NCBI RefSeq assembly: GCF_014202435.1
Contig: NZ_JACHGU010000003.1
Coordinates: 310,001-374,000 of the forward strand
DNA: 64,000 bases
From: Pseudoxanthomonas broegbernensis
GTDB taxonomy: Bacteria; Pseudomonadota; Gammaproteobacteria; Xanthomonadales; Xanthomonadaceae
Direction: 5' to 3'
Of this stretch, positions 9,142-16,475 are shown one piece after another (the stretch's first letter is position 1; each line of letters starts with the position of its first letter). The notes below the pieces were generated by a model. The model was not told the DNA's origin and made no database searches. It saw only the letters and a program-made list of their open reading frames with translations. A program made the position numbers and the translations under genes.

Positions 9142-9618
9142 ATGAAGTCCCGCATGCTCTGCCTCGCCGCCATCGGCACCCTGGCCCTGGCCGGCTGCAG
9201 CACGACCTCGCCCAACTACGGCTACGGCTCGTCGCCTTCCGGCTATCCCGCGTATCCCTCGCAGACGAGCTGCGCCGATTGCGGCATCGTCACCCGCATC
9301 GACGCCATCGCCTCCGGCCGCAGCGCGCCGTCGGCCACCGGCGCGGTCCTGGGCGGCATCGTCGGCGCGGTGGCCGGCCACGAAATCTCCGACAAGACCG
9401 GCGGCAGCAAGGGCAACCAGAACATCTCCGCGGCCGCCGGCGCGGCCGCCGGCGCGGTGGCCGGCAACGCCATCCAGAAGCGCGCGACCTCCGACACCTA
9501 CAACATCCACGTACGCATGGACGATGGCCGCACCGTGGTCGTCAACCAGCGCGACCTGGACGGCGTGCGCGAGAACACCTACGTGCGCGTGGTCAACGGC
9601 AAGGTCGTGATCCGCTGA
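9142..9618 (+). CDS. glycine-zipper 2TM domain lipoprotein
   Basis: Outer-membrane lipoprotein (158 residues) of the SlyB/PcP/RickA 17-kDa antigen group. It has a lipobox LALAGC (Cys 19) and a Tyr/Ser/Pro-rich linker, then an Ala/Gly-rich double glycine-zipper hairpin (about residues 68-113: GAVLGGIVGAVAGHEI... GAAAGAVAGNAIQK), and ends in a small beta-rich domain (DGRTVVVNQRDLDGVRENTYVRVV). AAGGAGA 7 bases before ATG fixes the start. Members stabilise the envelope and respond to stress; the exact role here is unknown. Confidence 0.85.
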   Translation: MKSRMLCLAAIGTLALAGCSTTSPNYGYGSSPSGYPAYPSQTSCADCGIVTRIDAIASGRSAPSATGAVLGGIVGAVAGHEISDKTGGSKGNQNISAAAGAAAGAVAGNAIQKRATSDTYNIHVRMDDGRTVVVNQRDLDGVRENTYVRVVNGKVVIR

Positions 9619-9652
9619 CCGCAGCGCGCGGTCGACGGCGGGGACGACCCGG

Positions 9653-9685
9653 AAAAAGGAACGGCCCGCACAGGCGGGCCGTTCC
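9653..9685 (-). terminator. intrinsic terminator of minus-strand cold-shock gene
   Basis: Perfect 12-bp stem (9658-9669 with 9674-9685, ACAG loop on the plus strand). On the minus strand it is followed by TTTTT (the AAAAA at 9653-9657), 24 bases beyond the cold-shock stop codon. On the plus strand it has no T-run but may still slow transcription leaving the lipoprotein gene. Confidence 0.88.
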
Positions 9686-9708
9686 GGTACGGCGGGCCCG
9701 GACCGGGC

Positions 9709-9918
9709 TCAGGCGGCCTGGACTGCGTCCGCCTGCAGGCCCTTCTGGCCCTGGACGACGGTGAAGCTGACTTTCTGGCCTTCCTTCAGGCTCTTGAAGC
9801 CCTGCATCTGGATGGCACGGAAATGCACGAACACGTCCTCGCCGTTCTCGCGACTGATGAATCCGAATCCCTTGGCATCGTTGAACCACTTCACGGTGCC
9901 CGTCTCGCGCTCTGCCAT
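9709..9918 (-). CDS. cold-shock protein, CspA family (second copy)
   Basis: 69-residue single cold-shock domain with intact KGFGFI and VFVHF nucleic-acid-binding motifs. It differs clearly from the copy at 1585-1791, with an N-terminal MAERE extension and Gln-rich loops, so it is an older paralogue and not a recent duplicate. GAGGAG lies 8 bases before the ATG. A candidate promoter about 160 bases upstream would give a long 5' leader like that of cold-inducible cspA mRNAs, so this copy is the better candidate for thermosensing control. It ends in an intrinsic terminator. Confidence 0.95.
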   Translation of the reverse strand: MAERETGTVKWFNDAKGFGFISRENGEDVFVHFRAIQMQGFKSLKEGQKVSFTVVQGQKGLQADAVQAA

Positions 9919-10079
9919 TACTGCTGACTCCTCGAACTTTGCGGGTGGTGGTTACGCCGCTGCCGCGGCGGCTGGTTGCAAGGAGTACGCGAGGTGCAAC
10001 AGACGTGGCGGACCGCCGGGAGGGTCCCGCCGCACCAGGCCACGGACCACGGTGACCTTGCCAAGCGCAGCGGCCCCAA

Positions 10080-10107
10080 ACTTAACCCGCGTTCAGGGGG
10101 ATTGCAA
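10080..10107 (-). promoter_or_regulatory. candidate promoter with long leader for second cold-shock gene
   Basis: On the minus strand TTGCAA (10102-10107) and TTAAGT (10080-10085) are 16 bases apart. The predicted start lies roughly 160 bases before the cold-shock ATG, giving a cspA-like long leader; an inverted repeat GTTGCA...TGCAAC (9975-10000) lies in that leader. Sequence-only guess. Confidence 0.35.
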
Positions 10108-10151
10108 TCGTACCCCCATGCTCCCCACAGACCCCTCGTGAGCCTTCTCCC

Positions 10152-10637
10152 ATGGACCTCTCCGCCCTGTGGTACGTGCTCGCCGCCCTGCTGATCCTTG
10201 CCGGTCTGGCCGGGGTCGTCCTGCCGGCCCTGCCCGGCCTGCCGCTGATGTTCGGCGGCATGCTGCTGGCCGCCTGGGCCGGCGGATTCGAGCGGATCGG
10301 CGCCCTGGCGCTGGCGGCGCTGGGCGCGCTGACCCTGCTGTCGGTGGCGGTGGACCTGCTGGCCACCGCGCTCGGCGCGCGGCGGGTCGGCGCCGGGCCG
10401 CTGGCGGTCTGGGGCGCGGCGCTGGGCACCCTGGCCGGCCTGGGGTTCAGGCCGCTGGGGCTGCTCCTGGGCCCGTTCGTCGGCGCCCTCGCCGGCGAGC
10501 TGTGGCACAGCCGCGCCTTGCTGCGCGCCGCCCACGTCGGCCTGGCCACCTGGCTGGGCCTGCTGCTGGGCACGGTCTTGAAGCTGGCGCTGGCCTTCGC
10601 CATGCTCGGGCTGTTCATCCTGGCCTGGTTCTTCTGA
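10152..10637 (+). CDS. DUF456 membrane protein
   Basis: 161-residue, almost wholly hydrophobic inner-membrane protein with four to five predicted helices. It has the DUF456 pattern: an N-terminal LPGLPLMFGGMLLAAW, a central conserved GARRVGAG, then a Gly-rich pair of helices (GLLLGPFVGALAGEL). No catalytic residues are apparent and the family has no established function. It is 35 bases upstream of pldA on the same strand and may be co-transcribed with it. Confidence 0.8.
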   Translation: MDLSALWYVLAALLILAGLAGVVLPALPGLPLMFGGMLLAAWAGGFERIGALALAALGALTLLSVAVDLLATALGARRVGAGPLAVWGAALGTLAGLGFRPLGLLLGPFVGALAGELWHSRALLRAAHVGLATWLGLLLGTVLKLALAFAMLGLFILAWFF

Positions 10638-10671
10638 TCCCGCGCGAGCGCATACGTCCCTGGAGCACGCC

Positions 10672-11862
10672 TTGAACCGGACCCGCCGCTTCGTCCCCGC
10701 CTTGTGCGCGCTGGCCGCGGGCGTGGCCGCGCCCACGGCCGCGCAGGAGATCACCGCCCACCCCGCCACCGCGCAGGCCTGCCTGGCCATCGTCTCCGGG
10801 GCGCAGCGCCTGGCCTGCTACGACACCGCGCTCGGCTATGCCGCCTCGACCCCGCAACAGGCCGACGATGCCGCGCAGGAAGCCGTGCAGCAACTGGAGG
10901 AGCAGCGCCTCCGCGAACGCGCCGCCGCCGAACCGGCAGAGGACGCCGGCGCGCGCGCGCGCATGCGCCAGCGTGCCGGCGAACTGTTCCGCCGCGACGA
11001 CCTGGACCCCGCGCCGGCCGCACGGGCCACCATCGCCAACGCCGGCCGCGGCTCGCTGCTGGACAGCCGCTGGGAACTGGCCAAGGACTCCAAGCTGGGC
11101 CTCTTCCAGTTGCGCGCGTACAAGCCGGTCTACGCGCTGCCCGCGTTCTGGACCAGCCACGTCAACCGGCGCCCCGCCTCGCCGAACCCGAACAACACCG
11201 CGACCGCCCCGGAGGACCTGGAAGCGGTCGAGGCCAAGTTCCAGCTCAGCTTCAAGACCAAGGTCGCCGAGGACCTGTTCGGCGACAACGGCGACGTGTG
11301 GGTGGGCTATACCCAGAGTTCGCGCTGGCAGGCCTACAACTCGGAGTTGTCGCGCCCGTTCCGCGAGACCAACTACGAGCCCGAGGCCATGCTGGTGTTC
11401 CGCAACAACTACAGCCTGTTCGGCTGGAAGGGGCGGATGATGGGCCTGAGCCTGAACCACCAGTCCAACGGCCGCGGCGACCCGCTCTCGCGAAGCTGGA
11501 ACCGGGTCATCCTCAGTGTCGGCCTGGACCGCGAGAACTGGGCACTGGTGCTGCGCCCGTGGTACCGCATCGAGGAAAGCGCGCGCGAGGACAACAACCC
11601 GGACATCGACGACTACCTCGGCCGCGGCGACGCGCTGCTGGTCTACAACCGCAACGGCCACGAGCTGAGCCTGACCGCGCGCCATTCGCTGCGCGGCGGC
11701 GAACATTCGCGCGGCGCGCTGCAGTTCGACTGGGGCTTCCCGATCAACAACCTGCTGCGCGGCCACGTGCAGGTGTTCGATGGCTACGGTGAGAGCCTGA
11801 TCGACTACAATCACCGGGCCACCTACGTCGGCGTGGGCTTCGCCCTGCTGGAGTGGTTCTGA
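10672..11862 (+). CDS. pldA: outer-membrane phospholipase A (OMPLA)
   Basis: Calcium-dependent outer-membrane phospholipase A1/A2 (396 residues) that removes surface phospholipids and helps keep membrane asymmetry. The catalytic triad of the family is intact in LNHQSNGRGDPLSRSWNR: His263, Ser265 and Asn277, with the same spacing as E. coli His142/Ser144/Asn156. A signal peptide (ALCALAAGVAAPTAA) and a 12-strand barrel pattern are visible. Longer than E. coli PldA because of a Glu/Ala/Arg-rich segment (about residues 60-110) before the barrel. The start is TTG with GGAG 6 bases upstream. Its stop overlaps the next start (TGATG). Confidence 0.92.
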   Translation: MNRTRRFVPALCALAAGVAAPTAAQEITAHPATAQACLAIVSGAQRLACYDTALGYAASTPQQADDAAQEAVQQLEEQRLRERAAAEPAEDAGARARMRQRAGELFRRDDLDPAPAARATIANAGRGSLLDSRWELAKDSKLGLFQLRAYKPVYALPAFWTSHVNRRPASPNPNNTATAPEDLEAVEAKFQLSFKTKVAEDLFGDNGDVWVGYTQSSRWQAYNSELSRPFRETNYEPEAMLVFRNNYSLFGWKGRMMGLSLNHQSNGRGDPLSRSWNRVILSVGLDRENWALVLRPWYRIEESAREDNNPDIDDYLGRGDALLVYNRNGHELSLTARHSLRGGEHSRGALQFDWGFPINNLLRGHVQVFDGYGESLIDYNHRATYVGVGFALLEWF

Positions 11863-12224
11863 TGCCCGCCGGCGCGCAGGCGACGATCTGGCACAACCCG
11901 CGCTGCTCCAACTCGCGCGGCGCACTGCAACTGTTGCGCGAGCACGGGATCGAACCGCGGATCGTGGACTACCTGGCCCGGCCGCCGGACCGCGCCGCGC
12001 TGCTGCGGGCGGCCGCCGACAGCGGCGTCGGCCTGCGCGGCCTGGTGCGCGACAAGGAAGCGATCTACCGCGAACTGGACCTGGACGGCGCCGACGATGC
12101 GGTCTTGCTGGACGCCATGCTCGCCCACCCGGTGCTGATCAACCGGCCGGTGGTCATCACCGCGCGCGGCACGCGCCTGTGCCGGCCGCCGGAAACGGTG
12201 CTGGAACTGCTGCCCGGCGGGTGA
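11862..12224 (+). CDS. arsC: ArsC-family arsenate reductase (glutaredoxin type)
   Basis: 120-residue thioredoxin-fold protein of the ArsC/Spx family. The active-site Cys sits in HNPRCSNSRGAL, as in E. coli ArsC (HNPACGTSRN), and the anion-binding arginines of the family appear to be kept (GLRGLVR, INRPVV, RLCRPPE). It would reduce arsenate with glutathione and glutaredoxin. There are no ars transporter or ArsR genes nearby, and it overlaps pldA by one base, so it may be the common housekeeping YffB/ArsC-like protein and not a resistance gene. An alternative GTG start 9 bases upstream lies inside pldA and is less likely. Confidence 0.8.
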   Translation: MPAGAQATIWHNPRCSNSRGALQLLREHGIEPRIVDYLARPPDRAALLRAAADSGVGLRGLVRDKEAIYRELDLDGADDAVLLDAMLAHPVLINRPVVITARGTRLCRPPETVLELLPGG

Positions 12225-12339
12225 CGCCGGCCCGGGCCGGCAGCGCGGAACAGCCGGTGGCGCATCCGTGGCCTTTCCTGCGGACGGCCCGTCCCGGCCG
12301 GTACGATAGGCGCCCATTGCGCCAGGGGAAGCCGCACCG

Positions 12340-13500
12340 ATGAAGACGCTCGTCCACGCAACCGCCCTGGCCGCCTGCCTGCTGTGGTCCACGGCCGCGC
12401 CCGCCGCATCGCCGACGGTCTCGCGCATCGACGCCCCGCCCCCGGGCGCCGTGCCGGCCCCCATGGCCAGCGGCGGCCGCGTCGTCCTGGACGAGGCCGG
12501 CGGCGTGAAGCGCGCGGCCTTCCAGTGGCCCGGCGCGTATTTCGAGACGGCCTTCCACGGCGACGGCATCGTGTTCGAGATCGGCCCGGGCCAGGTCATC
12601 GTCCACGTCGAGGCCGACGGGCGGCTCGTGCAGACGCTGGTCGAGCCGGCCGGCGCCTACCGCATCGCCGGCCTGGGCCGGGGCGAGCACACGGTCCGCA
12701 TCGACGTGGCCACCGAGAGCCAGGCCGGCGCCAATCGCTTCGACGGCTTCCTGCTGCCGGCCGGCGCCACTGCGCGGCCCCTGCCCGCGCGAGCGCACCG
12801 GATCGAATTCATTGGCGACTCGCACACGGTCGGCTACGGCAACACCTCGGCCAGCCGCGATTGCAGCCAGGCCGATGTCTGGGCCAGCACCGACACTACC
12901 CGCGCCTTCGCGCCGCGGGTGGCCGGCCACTACGATGCCGACTACCGGGTCCATGCGATCTCCGGGCGCGGCGTCGTGCGCAACTACGACGGCGCTTCCG
13001 GCGACACCCTGCCGCAGGCCTATCCGTATGTCTTGTTCGACCGTTCGGCGGCCAACGACGACGCATGGCAGCCGGAGGTCGTGGTCATCGCCCTGGGCAC
13101 CAACGATTTCTCGACCCCGCTGCGGCCCGGCGAGAAGTGGGAGACGCGCCAGGCCCTGCATGCCGACTACCAGCGCACCTATGCCGGCTTCGTGCGCGCG
13201 CTGCGCGCGCGCTACCCACGGGCGCATTTCGTGCTCTGGGCCACGGACCTGGCCGACGGCGAGATCATCGCCCAGGCGGCGGAAGCGACGGCGCTGCTGC
13301 ACCGCTCCGGAGAAACGCGGGTGAGCTTCCTGCCGGTGCGCGGCCTGGCCATGGAGGGCTGCCATTGGCATCCCTCGGTGGCGGACGACCGGCGCATCGC
13401 CGACCTGCTGATCCGGCACATCGACGACCTGCCGCTCTCGCCCTGGCGGGAATCCTCCGCCGGGGATCAGGTCCAGTCGGCGATGCCTTCGCGCCGGTAG
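12340..13500 (+). CDS. secreted SGNH/GDSL esterase, CE2-like
   Basis: 386-residue exported hydrolase: signal peptide (ATALAACLLWSTAAPAAA), an N-terminal beta-jelly-roll domain (about residues 25-145), then an SGNH hydrolase domain with nucleophile Ser161 in IEFIGDSHTVGYGN, oxyanion residues in SGRGVVRNY and ALGTNDFS, and the C-terminal catalytic His in CHWHPS (about residue 344). This two-domain order and the GDSHT.GYG motif are those of carbohydrate esterase family 2 acetyl esterases, which deacetylate xylan or mannan. The substrate is not provable here, as no other polysaccharide genes adjoin. The 3' end overlaps the convergent GST by 34 bases. Confidence 0.82.
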   Translation: MKTLVHATALAACLLWSTAAPAASPTVSRIDAPPPGAVPAPMASGGRVVLDEAGGVKRAAFQWPGAYFETAFHGDGIVFEIGPGQVIVHVEADGRLVQTLVEPAGAYRIAGLGRGEHTVRIDVATESQAGANRFDGFLLPAGATARPLPARAHRIEFIGDSHTVGYGNTSASRDCSQADVWASTDTTRAFAPRVAGHYDADYRVHAISGRGVVRNYDGASGDTLPQAYPYVLFDRSAANDDAWQPEVVVIALGTNDFSTPLRPGEKWETRQALHADYQRTYAGFVRALRARYPRAHFVLWATDLADGEIIAQAAEATALLHRSGETRVSFLPVRGLAMEGCHWHPSVADDRRIADLLIRHIDDLPLSPWRESSAGDQVQSAMPSRR

Positions 13501-14102
13501 ACCTCGGCGAAGGACGGCCGCGCCTTCATGCGCCGCGCGTGGGCATGCAGCGCCGGCCAGCCGTCGCTGGGCCGCGGCATGTTGCGCGACCAGCGCATCA
13601 GCATGGTCAGCACGAAGTCGGCGGCCGAGGGCCGTTCGCCCAGCAGGTATGGGCCATGCGCCTGCAGGTGGTCGTCCACCTGCTGCCAGGCCGTCTCCAG
13701 TTGCGCGCGGGCGCACGCCCTGGCCGCGTCGGCGTTCGCCTCGCCCGCCGGTTCGTGCGGGTAGAACCAGCCCCGGTAGGCCGGCATCAGCGTGTACACG
13801 CAGAAGCACATCCAGCGGTAGTAGGCGCCGCGCGCCGGGGTGCCCGGGGCCGGGGCCAGCCGCGCCTGCGGATGCAGGTCGGCCAGGTGCATGGCGATGG
13901 CCGCCGACTCGGTCAGCACCTGGCCGTCGATCACCAGCGTGGGCACGCGCCCGGTCGGATTGATCGCCAGGTAGTCCGGCGCCTTCTGCTCGCGCCGGTC
14001 GAAGTCCAGTTGGCGCAGCTCGTGCTCGACGCCCAGCTCGATCAGCAGCCAGTGGACGACCAGCGAAGCGGTGCTCGGCGAGCCGTAGAGGACGGTGGAC
14101 AT
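13467..14102 (-). CDS. glutathione S-transferase family protein
   Basis: 211-residue cytosolic GST: N-terminal thioredoxin fold (MSTVLYGSPSTASLVVHWLL), the glutathione-binding segment GRVPTLVIDGQVLTESAAIAMHLAD, then an all-helical C-terminal domain with ERPSAADFVLTMLMRW. It would conjugate or reduce small electrophiles with glutathione; the substrate is unknown. AAGGAG lies 6 bases upstream of the ATG. The TetR gene ends only 31 bases upstream on the same strand, so the two may form a detoxification operon. Its last 34 bases overlap the convergent esterase gene. Confidence 0.85.
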   Translation of the reverse strand: MSTVLYGSPSTASLVVHWLLIELGVEHELRQLDFDRREQKAPDYLAINPTGRVPTLVIDGQVLTESAAIAMHLADLHPQARLAPAPGTPARGAYYRWMCFCVYTLMPAYRGWFYPHEPAGEANADAARACARAQLETAWQQVDDHLQAHGPYLLGERPSAADFVLTMLMRWSRNMPRPSDGWPALHAHARRMKARPSFAEVYRREGIADWT

Positions 14103-14133
14103 GCGCGGCTCCTTGAGGCCGGTACGAAAGCGG

Positions 14134-14712
14134 TCAACCCATTGTCTTCTTGGCATCGCTGCCAGGCCGGCTTGTCAGGATGGCGCTCGTAACGAGGTCA
14201 ACGAGACGGTCCGCCCGTGACGCGAATGAGGGTTGGTCGACCGCCCAGCCGAGGGCCGTTATCAGGGCGAACAGGTCGTCGCCATTCATATCGGCGCGCG
14301 CCGTTCCCTCGCCCTGAGCACGGAGCAGTAGTCGCGCGCCCGCTTCGTGCACCGCTGCGCACGAAGCATAAAGCGCGGAGTCCGGGTTCGTGTGGGCGGC
14401 CGCCATCATGGCGACAACGCCCCTATAGCCTTGGGTGAATGCCACCAGTTCCCGAAACCAGGACAGGAGCGCTTGGTCAGCCGAAGTCGACGTTTCGAGT
14501 TCGTCCGCCTTCTGCGTCAGTGCGTCGAGATGGGTACACAGCAACGCTTCGAACAGGGCTTCTCGCGTCGGGAAATGTCGAAGCAGTGTGGCCAACCCGA
14601 CGCCGGCCCGGCGGGCGATATCGCGCATCGACGCATCGGCCCCATGCTCGGCGACGACGTCACGTGCGACCGTGAGAATTTGGCTGCGATTTTTTTTTGC
14701 GTCGGCTCGCAT
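14134..14712 (-). CDS. TetR/AcrR-family transcriptional regulator
   Basis: 192-residue repressor with a canonical N-terminal helix-turn-helix (about residues 8-55: [50 protein letters not shown], shown here only in part: ASMRDIARRAGVG and LLRHFPTRE) and a divergent ligand-binding C-terminus. The start at 14712 has AGGAAA 4 bases upstream. It is divergent from an SDR gene, with a dense cluster of palindromic operators between them (14723-14797), so autoregulation and repression of the SDR gene are very likely. Visibly lower GC than its neighbours, fitting acquisition by transfer. The inducer is unknown. Confidence 0.9.
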   Translation of the reverse strand: MRADAKKNRSQILTVARDVVAEHGADASMRDIARRAGVGLATLLRHFPTREALFEALLCTHLDALTQKADELETSTSADQALLSWFRELVAFTQGYRGVVAMMAAAHTNPDSALYASCAAVHEAGARLLLRAQGEGTARADMNGDDLFALITALGWAVDQPSFASRADRLVDLVTSAILTSRPGSDAKKTMG

Positions 14713-14722
14713 GATTTCCTTG

Positions 14723-14797
14723 ACAAGTGGACCACTGATCCATATAAATGGATCAGTGGTCCACTTGTGAGGTCCAGGATATGGATCGGTGGTCCAC
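14723..14797. promoter_or_regulatory. TetR operator cluster (21-bp perfect inverted repeat plus a third half-unit)
   Basis: Arms 14723-14743 and 14748-14768 are perfect 21-base reverse complements around the spacer ATAA. Each arm carries a 17-base unit ATGGATCAGTGGTCCAC; a third copy with one mismatch (G for A) lies at 14781-14797. The unit itself ends in GTGGTCCAC, a 9-base near-palindrome. The cluster begins 10 bases from the TetR start and covers the divergent promoter region of the SDR gene. Confidence 0.8.
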
Positions 14798-14861
14798 AAG
14801 ATACCGCCTCCCTGCACCCATGGGAACAGCGGCGCTGTCCATACAATCAAAGGTGAACGTC

Positions 14862-15596
14862 ATGGGAAAGCTCGAAAGCAAGGTTGCAGTCATCACGGGG
14901 GGCGCTACCGGCATCGGCCGCGCCGCCGCGAAGCGCTTCATCGAGGAAGGCGCCTTCGTCTTCATCTTCGGCCGTCGGCAGGAAGCGCTCGACGCCGCCG
15001 TAGCCGACCTCGGACCCAATGCCCGTGCGGTGAGGGGCTCGGTTTCCGATCCAGCCGACCTCGACCGGCTCTACGCGGCGGTGAAGGCCGAGCGCGGAAC
15101 CCTCGACATCGTTTTCGCCAACGCCGGGACCGGAAGTCCGCTTCCGCTCGGCAAGATCACCGCCGAGCACATTGATAAAACCTTCGACACAAACGTGAAG
15201 GGTACGATTTTCACGGTTCAGAAGGCGCTGCCTCTGATGGACCAGGGCGGTTCGATCATCCTGACCGGATCGAGCGCCGGCACCACGGGCGCCCCGGCAT
15301 TCAGCGCCTACAGCGCGAGCAAGGCGGCAGTGCGCAACCTCGCGCGGACCTGGGCGGAGGACTTGAAGGGCACCGGCATCCGGGTAAACGTGCTGTCGCC
15401 CGGGCCGACGGCGACCGAACTCGCGAAGGAAGCGCTGGGCGAGGAGGGCATGAAGGTATTCGCCTCGATGAACCCGCTCCAGCGCATGGCCGAGCCGGCG
15501 GAGATCGGGGCCGTGGCTGCCTTTCTCGCGTCGCGGGACAGCAGTTTCATGACCGCCAGCGAGGTCGCTGCCGACGGCGGCCTGGCGCAAATCTGA
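14862..15596 (+). CDS. SDR-family oxidoreductase
   Basis: Classical short-chain dehydrogenase/reductase of 244 residues: cofactor motif TGGATGIG (12-19), NAG at 87-89, catalytic Ser137 and Tyr150-x-x-x-Lys154 (YSASK), and the C-terminal SPGPTATEL segment. Arg38-Arg39 after beta-2 (FGRRQ) suggests NADP(H) preference. AAAGGTG lies 7 bases before the ATG. Directly downstream is an F420-reductase-like NADP-binding protein, and upstream the divergent TetR and its operators. The set resembles TetR-controlled SDR modules for detoxifying reactive carbonyls or quinones; the substrate is not identifiable. Confidence 0.9.
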   Translation: MGKLESKVAVITGGATGIGRAAAKRFIEEGAFVFIFGRRQEALDAAVADLGPNARAVRGSVSDPADLDRLYAAVKAERGTLDIVFANAGTGSPLPLGKITAEHIDKTFDTNVKGTIFTVQKALPLMDQGGSIILTGSSAGTTGAPAFSAYSASKAAVRNLARTWAEDLKGTGIRVNVLSPGPTATELAKEALGEEGMKVFASMNPLQRMAEPAEIGAVAAFLASRDSSFMTASEVAADGGLAQI

Positions 15597-15670
15597 CGCA
15601 CCACGCCCAGCCGGTCGCTCCATTCGACATTCGGAGCCCCTAGGGCACGGTAAACCATAAGGAAAACATT

Positions 15671-16267
15671 ATGAGCTACGCAATTATCGGCTTCGGCAAG
15701 ATCGGCCAGGCTCTTGCCAAGGCGTTTGCCCGAAGCGGCATCGAAGTATCCGTTGCGACCACGCGCGGCCCGGAAAGCTTTGCGGCCGATGCGGCCGCGA
15801 TCGGGCCCACGATCATCCCCCAAACGCTGGCGGAAGCCGTCAAGGCGGACATCGTCTTCTTGGCGGTCCGTTTCGAGTCGCACCCGGATGTCGCCAAGGC
15901 ACTCCCCACCTGGCAGGGGAAGATCGTCGTCGATGTGACCAACACCCGCGTGCCTCCCGAGGAACTGGGAGGACAGCCTTCCTCCAAGGTCGTCGCGCAG
16001 GCATTCACCGGCGCAAGACTGGTCAAGGGCTTCAACCATCTGGTCGCCGCGGTCCTTGGCCAAGATCCGGCCATACAGGGTGGCAGGAGAGTGGTGTTCC
16101 TGGCGAGCGACGATGACGGCGCCGCAGCGGAGATTGGTGCGCTTGCGGAAAACCTCGGTTTCTCGCCGATCGAACTCGGCGGGCTTTCGGAAGGTGGACT
16201 GCTTGTGCAGGCACGTGGAAATAGCTGGGGTCAACTGATCTTCAAGGACTTGGTCAAGTTCGACTGA
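15671..16267 (+). CDS. F420-reductase-like NAD(P)-binding protein
   Basis: 198-residue Rossmann protein of the NADPH-dependent F420 reductase/ProC-like superfamily (Pfam F420_oxidored pattern): nucleotide loop AIIGFGKIGQALAKAF (4-19), IVFLAVRFESHPDVAKAL, then VVDVTNTRVP and VKGFNHLVA. In proteobacteria without cofactor F420 such proteins are NADPH-dependent reductases of unknown substrate. AAGGAAAA precedes the ATG. It lies 74 bases after the SDR gene, same strand, and is followed by the decayed remains of a paralogue, so the module once held two such genes. Confidence 0.8.
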   Translation: MSYAIIGFGKIGQALAKAFARSGIEVSVATTRGPESFAADAAAIGPTIIPQTLAEAVKADIVFLAVRFESHPDVAKALPTWQGKIVVDVTNTRVPPEELGGQPSSKVVAQAFTGARLVKGFNHLVAAVLGQDPAIQGGRRVVFLASDDDGAAAEIGALAENLGFSPIELGGLSEGGLLVQARGNSWGQLIFKDLVKFD

Positions 16268-16277
16268 TGGGTCGTGC

Positions 16278-16452
16278 ATGAGCACTATCGGCATCATTGA
16301 CAACAGGGACGCTCGGCGCCGCCCCGGCCGGGGACATCGTCATCCTGGCGGTTCCCCACTCCGCCGTCATCGACGCGGTGAAGCAATACGGCGAAAAGCT
16401 GGCAGGCAAGGTGGCGCAGACCCGCCAAGCACGGTGCCGGGGGGCATCGTGA
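16278..16452 (+). pseudogene. degenerate second F420-reductase-like gene
   Basis: Starts with MSTIGIID, the typical N-terminus of NADPH-dependent F420-reductase-like proteins. It then breaks and resumes in another frame as AAPAGDIVILAVPHSAVID and AVKQYGEKLAGKVAQ, the conserved middle of the family, before drifting to a TGA at 16450-16452. At least one internal deletion with frameshift and a 3' truncation are needed to explain it. It starts 10 bases after an intact member of the same family. The adjacent chromosomal gene (rlmD) begins 24 bases further on, so the truncation marks the edge of the acquired segment. Confidence 0.75.
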
Positions 16453-16475
16453 AAAGCCACCCGCAGCGGCGAATC

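Noticed and set aside
11862-12224. An arsenic-resistance operon
   Set aside because: Only the ArsC-like reductase is present; no ArsR, ArsB or Acr3 nearby, and it overlaps pldA.
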